A program made the translations under genes and the position numbers. A model generated the notes under the pieces. The model was not told where the DNA came from. It worked only from the letters and a program-made list of their open reading frames with translations, and did not search any database. A stretch of DNA of 64,000 bases from Larkinella terrae (GTDB lineage: Bacteria > Bacteroidota > Bacteroidia > Cytophagales > Spirosomataceae). The stretch spans positions 1 to 64,000 of the forward strand of contig NZ_WJXZ01000011.1 of NCBI RefSeq assembly GCF_009668025.1. Reading direction: 5' to 3'. Below, piece after piece: positions 17,244 to 25,378 of this stretch (positions within the stretch are counted from its first letter, which is position 1; each line of letters starts with the position of its first letter).

Positions 17244-18899
17244 CTACGCGTACTTTCTCTGGCGGACGAATTGCCACAAAATACCCACAAAAGCCACCAG
17301 AACCGTTGGTCCCAGCAGATTCAGAAGCTGCCACGACAGCCGGTCTTCCCGCAGCCGGATTTTATCTAACGGCCTGATTGTCACCTGCCGGGTGCGGGCG
17401 GTGATGATGCCGTTGTCGTCCATAAGGTAATTCACCGCATTGACCACAAAATCCTTGTTGGCGAAGGTGTTTTTCGAAAACCGCTCATAGCCGAGCGGAT
17501 AGGGCGTGTTGGTGCGGTAGTTGATGTCGTTGACGAGCAGATCGCCGTCGGTGCAGACCACTATTTTTGCGGCCGCTCCCTGCGCTTTAAAGGCCGCAGC
17601 GCGCGGGTCGCCGGGCAGAATCCGGTTGGTGTAGAGCGACTGAAACCGCCCTTCCAGCAGGCAGGCAACGAGCTTGACGCCGTCGTTGTAGGTCCGCGGA
17701 TCGGGTTGCTGACGGGCTTCGTTGTAACTCACCAGCGCGGGCGCTTTCAGGATTTTGGTGTATTGCGACGTCATCAGCAGGGGCGTTTTCACAATACCCA
17801 CGGCCTGAACGGTATCGAGCGTGCTGGTAAACCGGCTGTAAATTGCGTCCAGATTGCGAACAATGGGACTTTTGCCGAAGGTATTGATCAACGGAAAAAA
17901 CCGCCAGGGCAGCATCTGAACGTTGGGTTTGTCGCCCATATCGCCGACGTTCAGCGGAATCAACGCGCAGCTCAAGTCCTTGATAATGTCGTTGTTGACC
18001 CGAACGCCCCAGCGAAAAAACAGATCGTTCAGGTTCAGGTCCAGCGGTTGGGCGTAGGTTCCTTCCCGGCCGACACTATCGATTTTCAGGCCGTCGACAA
18101 AAAACAGCGCTTTGCCGCCGTTGACCACAAACTGGTCGATTTTGTATTTATCGGCTTCCGAAAACGCGCGGTCGGGTTTGGGAACAATCAAACCGTCGAG
18201 GCCCACCAGATCACGCGAATCCTGTAGATTGATCAGCTTGATGTCGTAAAATTCCTGAAGGGTAGCCAGCAAATCCGACAGCCGGAGCGGCTCGACGTTC
18301 GTGTAGGAAACCGCCACGCCCAGCACCTTTTTCTCCCGGATCGTCAGCCGCCGGATGGCCGACGCCAGTTCGTATTCCACATTTTCAATCGACTGATTCA
18401 GTTGCTCTTCCTTTGAACTGGAGCGGTTTCCCCGCAACAATAAAACCGTCTGCTCACGGCCTTTGTAAGACACGACCGCCCACGGAAAAATCAATTGCTC
18501 GGTTCGTTGGTTACCATCGGTATTAGAAATCAGGCTGGTCGGCGAGAGCCCTTTCTGGATCAGTTGCGTTTGTAATTCAGCTCTTTTCTTCGAGTCCGGA
18601 TTGGCAGTCGGGTCAATAAACCGGTAGGTCAGATCCTGGCTGGCCCGGGCCTGAAACTCGGCCAGTGTTTCCCGAACGCTGGTTTCCAGGCGTTTGAACG
18701 CGGGAGGCAGATTCCCCGTCAGGTAAACGTTGACGTGGATGTCATCATCGAGGTTCGTCAGCAGATTTTCGGTCGCTTCCGACAGCGTATACCGGCCTTC
18801 CTGCGTCAGATCGACCCGAAAAAACAGAAAAGACGACAGCAAATTGACAGCAACCAGAACGGCCAGAACAAGCCCGAAACGAAAAACAAATGACTTCAT
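17244..18899 (-). CDS. gldG: Gliding-motility ABC transporter subunit GldG
   Basis: This 551-residue protein matches GldG. An N-terminal membrane helix (residues 5-27) is followed by DLTQEGRYTLSEATENLL, the DUF4350/GldG-type extracytoplasmic domain, and a C-terminal helix (near 525-545). The length is like that of Flavobacterium GldG. GldG works with GldA and GldF in gliding-linked transport. No gldF lies upstream: the next gene (19062) is on the other strand. A near-consensus -7 box (minus strand TACTTTCG) lies 35 bases before the ATG. Confidence 0.92.
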   Translation of the reverse strand: MKSFVFRFGLVLAVLVAVNLLSSFLFFRVDLTQEGRYTLSEATENLLTNLDDDIHVNVYLTGNLPPAFKRLETSVRETLAEFQARASQDLTYRFIDPTANPDSKKRAELQTQLIQKGLSPTSLISNTDGNQRTEQLIFPWAVVSYKGREQTVLLLRGNRSSSKEEQLNQSIENVEYELASAIRRLTIREKKVLGVAVSYTNVEPLRLSDLLATLQEFYDIKLINLQDSRDLVGLDGLIVPKPDRAFSEADKYKIDQFVVNGGKALFFVDGLKIDSVGREGTYAQPLDLNLNDLFFRWGVRVNNDIIKDLSCALIPLNVGDMGDKPNVQMLPWRFFPLINTFGKSPIVRNLDAIYSRFTSTLDTVQAVGIVKTPLLMTSQYTKILKAPALVSYNEARQQPDPRTYNDGVKLVACLLEGRFQSLYTNRILPGDPRAAAFKAQGAAAKIVVCTDGDLLVNDINYRTNTPYPLGYERFSKNTFANKDFVVNAVNYLMDDNGIITARTRQVTIRPLDKIRLREDRLSWQLLNLLGPTVLVAFVGILWQFVRQRKYA

Positions 18900-18933
18900 A
18901 CCTGCGTAAAACGCTGAAAGCAGTTAAGTTGTG

Positions 18934-18941
18934 CGAAAGTA
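18934..18941 (-). promoter_or_regulatory. Candidate -7 promoter box for gldG
   Basis: The minus strand reads TACTTTCG, one mismatch from TAnnTTTG, 35 bases before the ATG, the same spacing as dnaN. Confidence 0.35.
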
Positions 18942-19061
18942 GAAGAAAAAATGACGACCCGCGCGATTGATTTTCTGCTAATTTTTTCAAAACCGGCGTA
19001 GGGGTAACGCCCGGGGTAGCGGTCTTAGGTTCGTAAACAACAATACGACTGAATCATTGTT

Positions 19062-19607
19062 ATGAACTACCGTCACACGTTTTTCTTTCTGTTTTTGCTG
19101 GAATTGACCAGCGCACTGATCCCGGCGTTTGCCGAAACCCGCGAATTTCCGGTTCCACCGCCCGCGCCCAACCGGCTGTTCTACATTCAGCGGAGCAACA
19201 ACACCAATACCGTTATTTACGAAGCGAATGTAACCGGCAATCGGCAACTCGACGCCGACGATCCGGTGAATGTCTACTGGATTCGGTACGCCGAACGGGG
19301 CCAGCGCGAATCGCTGTCGATGTTGCAGTGGAAGATGGCCTACGGCTACAAACACAAGGCGGTGAACCGCAGCGAGAACCGTTTTGAGATTTACCTGAAT
19401 GCGTTCAAAAAACGCACGATCTGGGTCGATTTTCAGCAGGGCAAACCGATGGCCTTAACCACCATCAACGGCCGGAAAGCCTGTTTGCAGAAGGTGTTTG
19501 TGCAGATTGAACCCGGTTCCGGCCTGATTCCAAAGGTTCTGTACGTCGAACTGTTTGGCATCGACCCCGTTGCGGGCGTACCGGTTTACGAACGGATGCT
19601 GGTGTAA
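19062..19607 (+). CDS. DUF4833 secreted protein
   Basis: This 181-residue protein has a signal peptide (residues 1-24, ending AFAE) and one DUF4833 domain: LFYIQRSNNTNTVIYEANV, DPVNVYWIRY, KMAYGYKHKAV and FVQIEPGSGLIPKVLYVELFG. The family is small, found mainly in Bacteroidota, and has no known role. Its last 22 bases overlap the end of the convergent gene at 19586. Confidence 0.8.
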   Translation: MNYRHTFFFLFLLELTSALIPAFAETREFPVPPPAPNRLFYIQRSNNTNTVIYEANVTGNRQLDADDPVNVYWIRYAERGQRESLSMLQWKMAYGYKHKAVNRSENRFEIYLNAFKKRTIWVDFQQGKPMALTTINGRKACLQKVFVQIEPGSGLIPKVLYVELFGIDPVAGVPVYERMLV

Positions 19608-20086
19608 TTTCGGCCGGTTTGAATGCCAAACTCGTTCAGAGCGCGCGGAAAGTTTTTCCCTTCGTGCCCCGAACGGCTTAGTTTGACCAGCGCAAAACGC
19701 TGGAGCACATCGAACTGAATCCACTGCCGGATGGTCAGCGGGACGAAATTGAATTCGGCGGCTTTGTGCTGCACCTCGTCCGGGACCTCCTCCAGCGCAT
19801 CCCAACTGGCGTCGACCGGCGGTAATTCACTGACGGTTTTTCCGCAGCGCTCGGCCACGAGCTGAATCAAAAACCGGCGATACCGCGCAATCTCCGTTTC
19901 CGTAAAACACGGCCGGGTGGCTAGTTCCCGCTTTTCCTCAACTGTCAATTTCACCCATTCGGGGAGTTTCAGTTTGATCAGGCACGTATCCAGTTTATAG
20001 CGAACAATCATCGGAATGCAGCGGAACGTGTCGACAAAGTCGTTCTCAAAATCAAAATAAACGGTTTCGAGTGCGTGCGGTTTCAT
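19586..20086 (-). CDS. Nitrate-reductase-associated protein
   Basis: This 166-residue protein matches the nitrate reductase associated protein family, seen beside assimilatory nitrate reductases in cyanobacteria and Bacteroidota. Landmarks are FRCIPMIVRYKLDTCLIKLKLPEWVKL and EFNFVPLTIRQWIQFDVLQRFALVKLSRSGHEGKNF. The start MKPHALE follows the rubredoxin gene by 35 bases; the far longer frame upstream lies inside that gene and is a shadow. It closes the minus-strand nitrate operon. The molecular role is not known. Confidence 0.9.
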   Translation of the reverse strand: MKPHALETVYFDFENDFVDTFRCIPMIVRYKLDTCLIKLKLPEWVKLTVEEKRELATRPCFTETEIARYRRFLIQLVAERCGKTVSELPPVDASWDALEEVPDEVQHKAAEFNFVPLTIRQWIQFDVLQRFALVKLSRSGHEGKNFPRALNEFGIQTGRNYTSIRS

Positions 20087-20121
20087 ATTGGCAAACGAAT
20101 GAATAACTGAAGGATTGATCG

Positions 20122-21585
20122 TTAAACGAAATTGGTAAAGGACATCGGAATTTCGTGCAGTGCACTTTTGGGAGCGTCGCAGGTAGAACACAAATAATTG
20201 GCCGGTAATTGGCTGAACGGAACGCCCGGCAAAATGCCCCGCCGTTCGTCGCCAAATTGCGGGTCGTAAATCGTCAGACAGTGCGGACACTGGTGAACGA
20301 AGCCGACCGGCTGGGACGTCGTTTCCGTTGGCTCCGCTTCCAGTCGACCGGTTTTTCCGTTTTCCAGCGCACGGCGGTTGCTGAACTGACGACACAACCG
20401 ATCGATCTGGTTGGGCAGAAAGGCTTTGAACAACCCTTTTTCGAAGGAGACATAAGTCCGGCTGTTCGGGTTGAAATTTTCGGTGTAATACAAATCGTAC
20501 AGACTGAATAAGGCCAGCTGCCCGATTTGCAGCACCGGTCGTTTGCGCACCAGTACTGAGCCAAATACCTCCGATTTTGGCCGCGTTTGCACCCCAAAAC
20601 AAAGACCGAACGTGCGCATGTCGTATTTCTCAAAATACCGGATCACGTAGTTTTTCAGTTGCATTCCCTCGTCGCTGTGGTCCTCGGTTTGCCAGGCCAG
20701 TTCGTTGGCGGCATGCCGCACATTGATGTTGTGCTTGCCCAGTATATGCGACCAGGCCGCCCGGTCCTTTTCTTCGATCCCTTTAATAATCAGCGATTTC
20801 CAGGGCGTCACGCACATCTCGCCAATCCGGGTTTTCAGACAAAGGGTGCAGATATCCAGCAAAAAATCAACGGAAAACAGTTCATCCCGGCGATACAAAC
20901 CCAGCCACGAACGTTCGCCGTAGCGGTTAAATCCTTCGTAATACGGCAACGAGAAGTCCGGTAATTCGATTTCCTGCGTGGCAGGCTGGGTGATGAACCG
21001 GTTTTGACTGCTGACCGATTGGTAGAGCATTTCGTCGGTATCGAAGCGGTTTTCGAGCAGAGCGGTTTCAACGGTTCGGGCCAGACGGCCGAGGTCGTTT
21101 GTATAAATGAGGTCCGGCCAGCGGAATACGCGGTTGCTCTGTTTCGGGCGAACGTACAGAAACCAGAAATGCGGTTCCGGCGAGGCAATAAAATTGAGAT
21201 TTCCGGTAAAGAAAGGCGTAAAACTCTGGTTCGAATCCGAGAGATTGATCTTCAGCGTCGGCTCATAGTCGAACTGATCCAAAACCGTATGGTACTCACT
21301 TTCGCGCAGCCACGCCCCCGTCCGGAAAACATCCTCCCCACAATACGAACTGATGATGTTGGGATACTGATCGGAATTGATTTCGTAGAAAATGGGCTGT
21401 TTTTTCAACTCTTTTTCCAACGCTCGTAAATCTTCGTAATGCACGGTCATCAGCAACTGTTGCCGACTGCCAAACCGCACCTTCCGAACATGGGCCATGC
21501 GGGCCGCAGCCAATACATGCTGCAACGTCCCCGGCGAAACAATCCCCGCCGGAAGGTTGATTTTCAGGGTGTAATAATCGCGCAT
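20122..21585 (-). CDS. Rubredoxin protein with a degenerate nitrite/sulfite reductase-like body
   Basis: This 487-residue protein ends in a clear rubredoxin: Cys433-x-x-Cys436 and Cys466-x-x-Cys469 with YDPQFGDERRGILPG and FSQLP between them. The N-terminal 145 residues resemble a siroheme reductase half: LPAGIVSPGTLQHVLAAARM and VRFGSRQQLLMTVH look like the ferredoxin-like lobe, YCGEDVFRTG like CVGSTWCRFG of NirB, and LKINLSDSNQSF like KIKSGVSGCIREC. The four cluster cysteines of NirB are Tyr81, Phe87, Asn119 and Thr123 here by hand alignment, so no [4Fe-4S]-siroheme centre is expected. A one-electron carrier or assembly role for the nitrate reductase is inferred. Confidence 0.75.
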   Translation of the reverse strand: MRDYYTLKINLPAGIVSPGTLQHVLAAARMAHVRKVRFGSRQQLLMTVHYEDLRALEKELKKQPIFYEINSDQYPNIISSYCGEDVFRTGAWLRESEYHTVLDQFDYEPTLKINLSDSNQSFTPFFTGNLNFIASPEPHFWFLYVRPKQSNRVFRWPDLIYTNDLGRLARTVETALLENRFDTDEMLYQSVSSQNRFITQPATQEIELPDFSLPYYEGFNRYGERSWLGLYRRDELFSVDFLLDICTLCLKTRIGEMCVTPWKSLIIKGIEEKDRAAWSHILGKHNINVRHAANELAWQTEDHSDEGMQLKNYVIRYFEKYDMRTFGLCFGVQTRPKSEVFGSVLVRKRPVLQIGQLALFSLYDLYYTENFNPNSRTYVSFEKGLFKAFLPNQIDRLCRQFSNRRALENGKTGRLEAEPTETTSQPVGFVHQCPHCLTIYDPQFGDERRGILPGVPFSQLPANYLCSTCDAPKSALHEIPMSFTNFV

Positions 21586-21596
21586 AAGCTTTCGAA

Positions 21597-21688
21597 ATGA
21601 AAAATTAACAATGAATAATGAAGGGATTAAACCGGGCAAAACGCATCACAGATCTTTCATTGTTCATTTTTCATTGTTCATTAACTAA
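21597..21688. repeat. Word-built repeat between the nitrate reductase and rubredoxin genes
   Basis: AATGAAAAATTAACAATGAATAATGAA on the left (21597-21623) is mirrored by copies of TTCATTGTTCAT on the right (to 21685). The match is imperfect but both sides consist of the words AATGAA and AACAATGA. It overlaps the last bases of the nitrate reductase gene at 21671. Confidence 0.6.
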
Positions 21689-24600
21689 CATAGCTTCACT
21701 CATTTTCTCCAAAATACTCCGCACCTCCGGGCGGCAGGAACCGCAGCCGGTTCCGGCACCGGTTTTTTGACACAGTTGCTGGAAATCGGAGCAGCCCGCT
21801 GCGATGGCGCGTTCCAGATTTCCCTGCCCGACGCTGTTGCAGGAGCAAACCAGTTTGCCTTCCATCGGATCTACTTTTTTGCTCGCCCGCAGCAACTGCA
21901 GCCGTTTTTCGGACAGTTCGGTGCCTTTGGCGATCAGCTCGCGGAATTCCGCAAATTCGTTTTTGTCGCCCACCAGAATCGCGCCCACCAGCTTGTCGCC
22001 GTGCACGATGCATTTCTTGTAATACCGCTTCGCTTTGTCGATAAAAATGATCTCCTCATACTCGGACCCGGAGTTCGACGGAACCTCCGTCAGGCCCATG
22101 CTGCACAGGTGCAAGCCTTCCATTTTCAGAATACCGATGGATAAACTGCCCCGGTAGGGCTGGGAAATATCCCCGGCAACGAAACGGGCGACGACTTCGG
22201 CCTGTTGCTCGGCCGCGAGTGTAATGCCCCACATTTGCCCGTTCCACTGGGCCACTTCACCGGCGGCAAAAATGGCCGGATCGGACGTTTGCAGGTAATC
22301 GTTGACCACGACGCCCCGGTTGCAAACCAGCCCCGCCGACCGCGCCAGTTCAATATTCGGCTCCGTTCCAATGGCCATTACCACCACCTGACAGGCCAGT
22401 TTCCGGCCCGATTTCAGTTGAACACTCTCCAGCCGGTCGGTTCCCGAAAACGTCTGAACTTCTTCGTTGAAGTAAATCTCAATGCCCCGGTCGAGCAGTT
22501 CCAGGTACAACAATTCGCTGGCCAACGGGTCGAGCTGGCGTTCCATCACCCGCCCCGACCGGTGAATCAGGGTAACCCGCACGCCGATTTGGCGCAGCGA
22601 TGCCGCCAGTTCAAGGCCCAACAAACCGCAGCCAACAATGACCGCGTGGGGATTGGGCTGGTTCAGAAACGGCAGCAGCGAATCGGCATCAAGCCGCGAC
22701 CGCATGTTGAAAATGCCGGGCAGACGCGGTACGCCTTTGGGCATAAAGGCCCGGCTGCCCGTGCCAATCAGGAGTTTATCGTACGAATGTTCCAGGCCGT
22801 TGGTGTCCGTTACGATTTTGGCCTGCCGGTCGATGTGCGCAATGCCGACGCCCTTGTGCACCACAATGCGGTTTTCGGCGAACTGCTCCTCGCGCAGTTT
22901 GACCAGTTGCTCCCACGACTGCGCCCCGCTGATGTAATCGGGCAGCAAAACCCGGTTGTAAAACGGGTAGATTTCGTTGGAAAAAACGTGAATCTCGTCC
23001 TCTGAATTGAAGGTCCGATACGAATTGATAAAGCCCAGGCCCGCCGAACCGGCGCCGATGATGATGATTTTTTCGACCGGTTTTTGGTAGGGCAACACGT
23101 CGACCGCCGAAAACTTGAAATCGGGTTCCTTCGAGCGCGGATCGACAAGGGAACTGGTCAGGTTGTTGGTTCGTACCTGATTGTTATTCAGAATCTTCCC
23201 CCAGTGCATGGGCAAAAAACACAAACCGGGTCGCACGTCGTCGGTGAGCTGGGCGTTCACGCGGACTTCGCCCCGCCGACCGCGAACTACGACCAACTGC
23301 CCTTCCTGAATGCCACGGGCTTTGGCATCGTCCGGATGAATCTGCAGAAACGGGTGCGGAATATGCTGCCCCAGCTTGGCCACCCGACCGGTTTTGGTCA
23401 TCGTATGCCACTGATCGCGAATCCGGCCGGTCGTCAGCACCAGTGGAAAATCCTCGTCCGTGGGTTCGGAGGCATTTCCGTCCGGAACCGCGTGAATCTG
23501 GGCGCGTTGGTTAGCCGTATAAAACCGGTGATCGGTAAAAAGCCGCTTCGTGCCGGTTTCAGAGATACGGTTTTCGGCGTACGGTTTTCGGTTTTCCGCT
23601 GACGCGTTTTTTACTTCGCTATTCGCTATTCGATATTCAGTATTCGTTATTCGCTGTTGCGGAAACGGCCACTGAATCGTGCGGTTTTTTCGCAGCAATT
23701 CATACGTCACACCCGTTACATCGACGTTCGTTCCGGCGGTAAGCTGGGCGTATTCCTGATACACTTCGGCGCAACTGGTGTAATTGAAAGCGTCGCCAAA
23801 ACCCATTTTCTGCGCAAACCGCCAGAGAATTTCCGAATCGGGCAGGGTTTCGCCGGGGCCGTCGATGACTTTCGGAAGGTACGCAATCCGCCGTTCGGCG
23901 TTGGTCATCGTGCCCTCCTTTTCGAGCCAAGCGGCTGCGGGCAGCACCACATCGGCGAAAGCAACGGTATCGGCGCGGGTCGAAACATCCTGCACCACCA
24001 CAAACCGGGCGTTTTTCAGCGCACGTTCAACCGCGTTCACATCCGGCATACTCACCATCGGATTCGTGTTGATGATCCAGATGGCTTTCAGCGAAGCGTC
24101 GCCCGAACGCTCATCCGCCAGCGCTTCGAACATTTCCGTGGCCGTCAAACCGGGTTTGGCGGCAATCTTGACCGGGGCTTTCCAGAACGCTTCCACTTCG
24201 GCGCGGTGGGCCGCATTCAGAACGTCGCGGTGGGCGGGCAGCATGTTGGCCAAACCGCCCGTTTCGCGACCGCCCATCGCGTTGGGTTGCCCCGTCAACG
24301 AAAACGGCCCGTTGCCCGGTGTACCAATTCGACCGGTAATCAAGTGTAAATTAATGAGTGACAGGTTTTTATTCACGCCAACCGCCGACTGGTTCAGGCC
24401 CATTGTCCAGAGCGACAGAAACCCGTTGGAGCGGCCGATCCAGGTCGCAGCCGTGTGAATCGCTTCGGGATCGATGCCGCACAACTCGGCCGCTTCAGCC
24501 ACCGAACGCTGCATCACCAGTGCGTGGTAAGCGGCAAAACCGTCGGTATGATCGCTGATGAAATCCGGATCGACGTACCCGTTTTCAATCAATAACCGCC

Positions 24601-25285
24601 CGATCGCGTGGTTGAGCAAAATGTCGGTGCCGGGACGAATGGGCAGATGCAGGTCCGACGAACGGGCGGTGTCGGTCCGACGCGGATCGACGCAGATGAT
24701 TTTGACGTGCGGATTGGCGGTTTTGTGCGCTTCGATGCGTCGCCAGAGAATGGGATGGCACCAGGCCGGATTGGCACCCTGAACCAGAAAAACGTCCGCT
24801 TCCTCGATGTCGTCGTAACAAACCGGTACGGAATCTTCGCCGAGCGAAAGTTTGTAACCCACCACCGCCGAACTCATGCAAAGCCGCGAGTTGGTGTCGA
24901 TGTTGTTGGAGCCGATAAACCCCTTGATGAGTTTATTGACCAGGTAATATTCTTCCGTCAGACACTGGCCCGATACATAAAATGCGACCGAATCAGGGCC
25001 GTATTTCTGAATGAAGGTTTTGAAAACCGCAGCTGTGCGTTCCAGGGCCGCATCCCAACTCACCCGTTGCAGCGGCATCGCCCGATTCAACCGCATCTGC
25101 GGATACAGCAACCGATCCGACTGGTCCATCACCGTATAGTGCAAATTCATGCCTTTCGAACACAGCATACCGTGGTTGGACGGATGCTGCTTGTCGCCCT
25201 CAACCGTCAGTCGACCGTTCGGCTCCTGTTTGACTACGATTCCACAGCCAACCCCGCAATAGCAACAAGTAGTTTGATGAGACAT
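21671..25285 (-). CDS. Fused assimilatory NAD(P)H nitrate reductase
   Basis: This 1204-residue protein joins three modules usually on separate chains. Residues 1-720 are the molybdopterin reductase (NasA type): [4Fe-4S] cysteines Cys7, Cys10, Cys14 and Cys42, and the likely Mo ligand Cys136 in NSRLCMSS. Residues about 735-1130 form a NirB-like FAD/NAD(P)H reductase (IIIIGAGSAGLG). The C-terminus is a BFD-type [2Fe-2S] domain (VCSCNS...GTGCGSC). It can thus take electrons directly from NAD(P)H to reduce nitrate. About 30 residues near 542-571 (NTEYRIANSEVKNASAENRK) are translated from an intergenic-type repeat inserted in frame. Its 5' side neighbours the narK-like transporter gene. Confidence 0.93.
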   Translation of the reverse strand: MSHQTTCCYCGVGCGIVVKQEPNGRLTVEGDKQHPSNHGMLCSKGMNLHYTVMDQSDRLLYPQMRLNRAMPLQRVSWDAALERTAAVFKTFIQKYGPDSVAFYVSGQCLTEEYYLVNKLIKGFIGSNNIDTNSRLCMSSAVVGYKLSLGEDSVPVCYDDIEEADVFLVQGANPAWCHPILWRRIEAHKTANPHVKIICVDPRRTDTARSSDLHLPIRPGTDILLNHAIGRLLIENGYVDPDFISDHTDGFAAYHALVMQRSVAEAAELCGIDPEAIHTAATWIGRSNGFLSLWTMGLNQSAVGVNKNLSLINLHLITGRIGTPGNGPFSLTGQPNAMGGRETGGLANMLPAHRDVLNAAHRAEVEAFWKAPVKIAAKPGLTATEMFEALADERSGDASLKAIWIINTNPMVSMPDVNAVERALKNARFVVVQDVSTRADTVAFADVVLPAAAWLEKEGTMTNAERRIAYLPKVIDGPGETLPDSEILWRFAQKMGFGDAFNYTSCAEVYQEYAQLTAGTNVDVTGVTYELLRKNRTIQWPFPQQRITNTEYRIANSEVKNASAENRKPYAENRISETGTKRLFTDHRFYTANQRAQIHAVPDGNASEPTDEDFPLVLTTGRIRDQWHTMTKTGRVAKLGQHIPHPFLQIHPDDAKARGIQEGQLVVVRGRRGEVRVNAQLTDDVRPGLCFLPMHWGKILNNNQVRTNNLTSSLVDPRSKEPDFKFSAVDVLPYQKPVEKIIIIGAGSAGLGFINSYRTFNSEDEIHVFSNEIYPFYNRVLLPDYISGAQSWEQLVKLREEQFAENRIVVHKGVGIAHIDRQAKIVTDTNGLEHSYDKLLIGTGSRAFMPKGVPRLPGIFNMRSRLDADSLLPFLNQPNPHAVIVGCGLLGLELAASLRQIGVRVTLIHRSGRVMERQLDPLASELLYLELLDRGIEIYFNEEVQTFSGTDRLESVQLKSGRKLACQVVVMAIGTEPNIELARSAGLVCNRGVVVNDYLQTSDPAIFAAGEVAQWNGQMWGITLAAEQQAEVVARFVAGDISQPYRGSLSIGILKMEGLHLCSMGLTEVPSNSGSEYEEIIFIDKAKRYYKKCIVHGDKLVGAILVGDKNEFAEFRELIAKGTELSEKRLQLLRASKKVDPMEGKLVCSCNSVGQGNLERAIAAGCSDFQQLCQKTGAGTGCGSCRPEVRSILEKMSEAMLVNEQ
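23567..23657. repeat. Intergenic-type word repeat inside the nitrate reductase gene
   Basis: Within the coding sequence CGAATAACGAATACTGAATA, GCGAATAGCGAA, ACGCGTCAGC and ACCGAAAACCGT occur in the same order as in the intergenic repeat at 44481-44555. There is no stop in the read frame, so it adds about 30 residues between WPFP and GTKRLF, motifs that lie next to one another in related reductases. Confidence 0.8.
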
Positions 25286-25305
25286 GTTTTTGAATGATGA
25301 GTTAT

Positions 25306-25377
25306 GAGTTAAGAATTAAGAGTTATTTTTCAGGGTGCTTTTTTAACTCTTCACTTATAACTCTTTATTCTTAACTC
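25306..25377. repeat. 21-bp inverted repeat between the transporter and nitrate reductase genes
   Basis: The arms 25306-25326 and 25357-25377 have one mismatch and are made of GAGTTAAGAAT and AAGAGTTAT words, the set used at 9488-9595. It fills the spacer of the two minus-strand genes. Confidence 0.8.
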
Positions 25378-25378
25378 T

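Noticed and set aside
19586-20602. A 338-codon minus-strand frame
   Set aside because: Only its last 166 codons are a real protein (from 20086). The first 172 lie inside the rubredoxin gene in another frame and look like a shadow translation.
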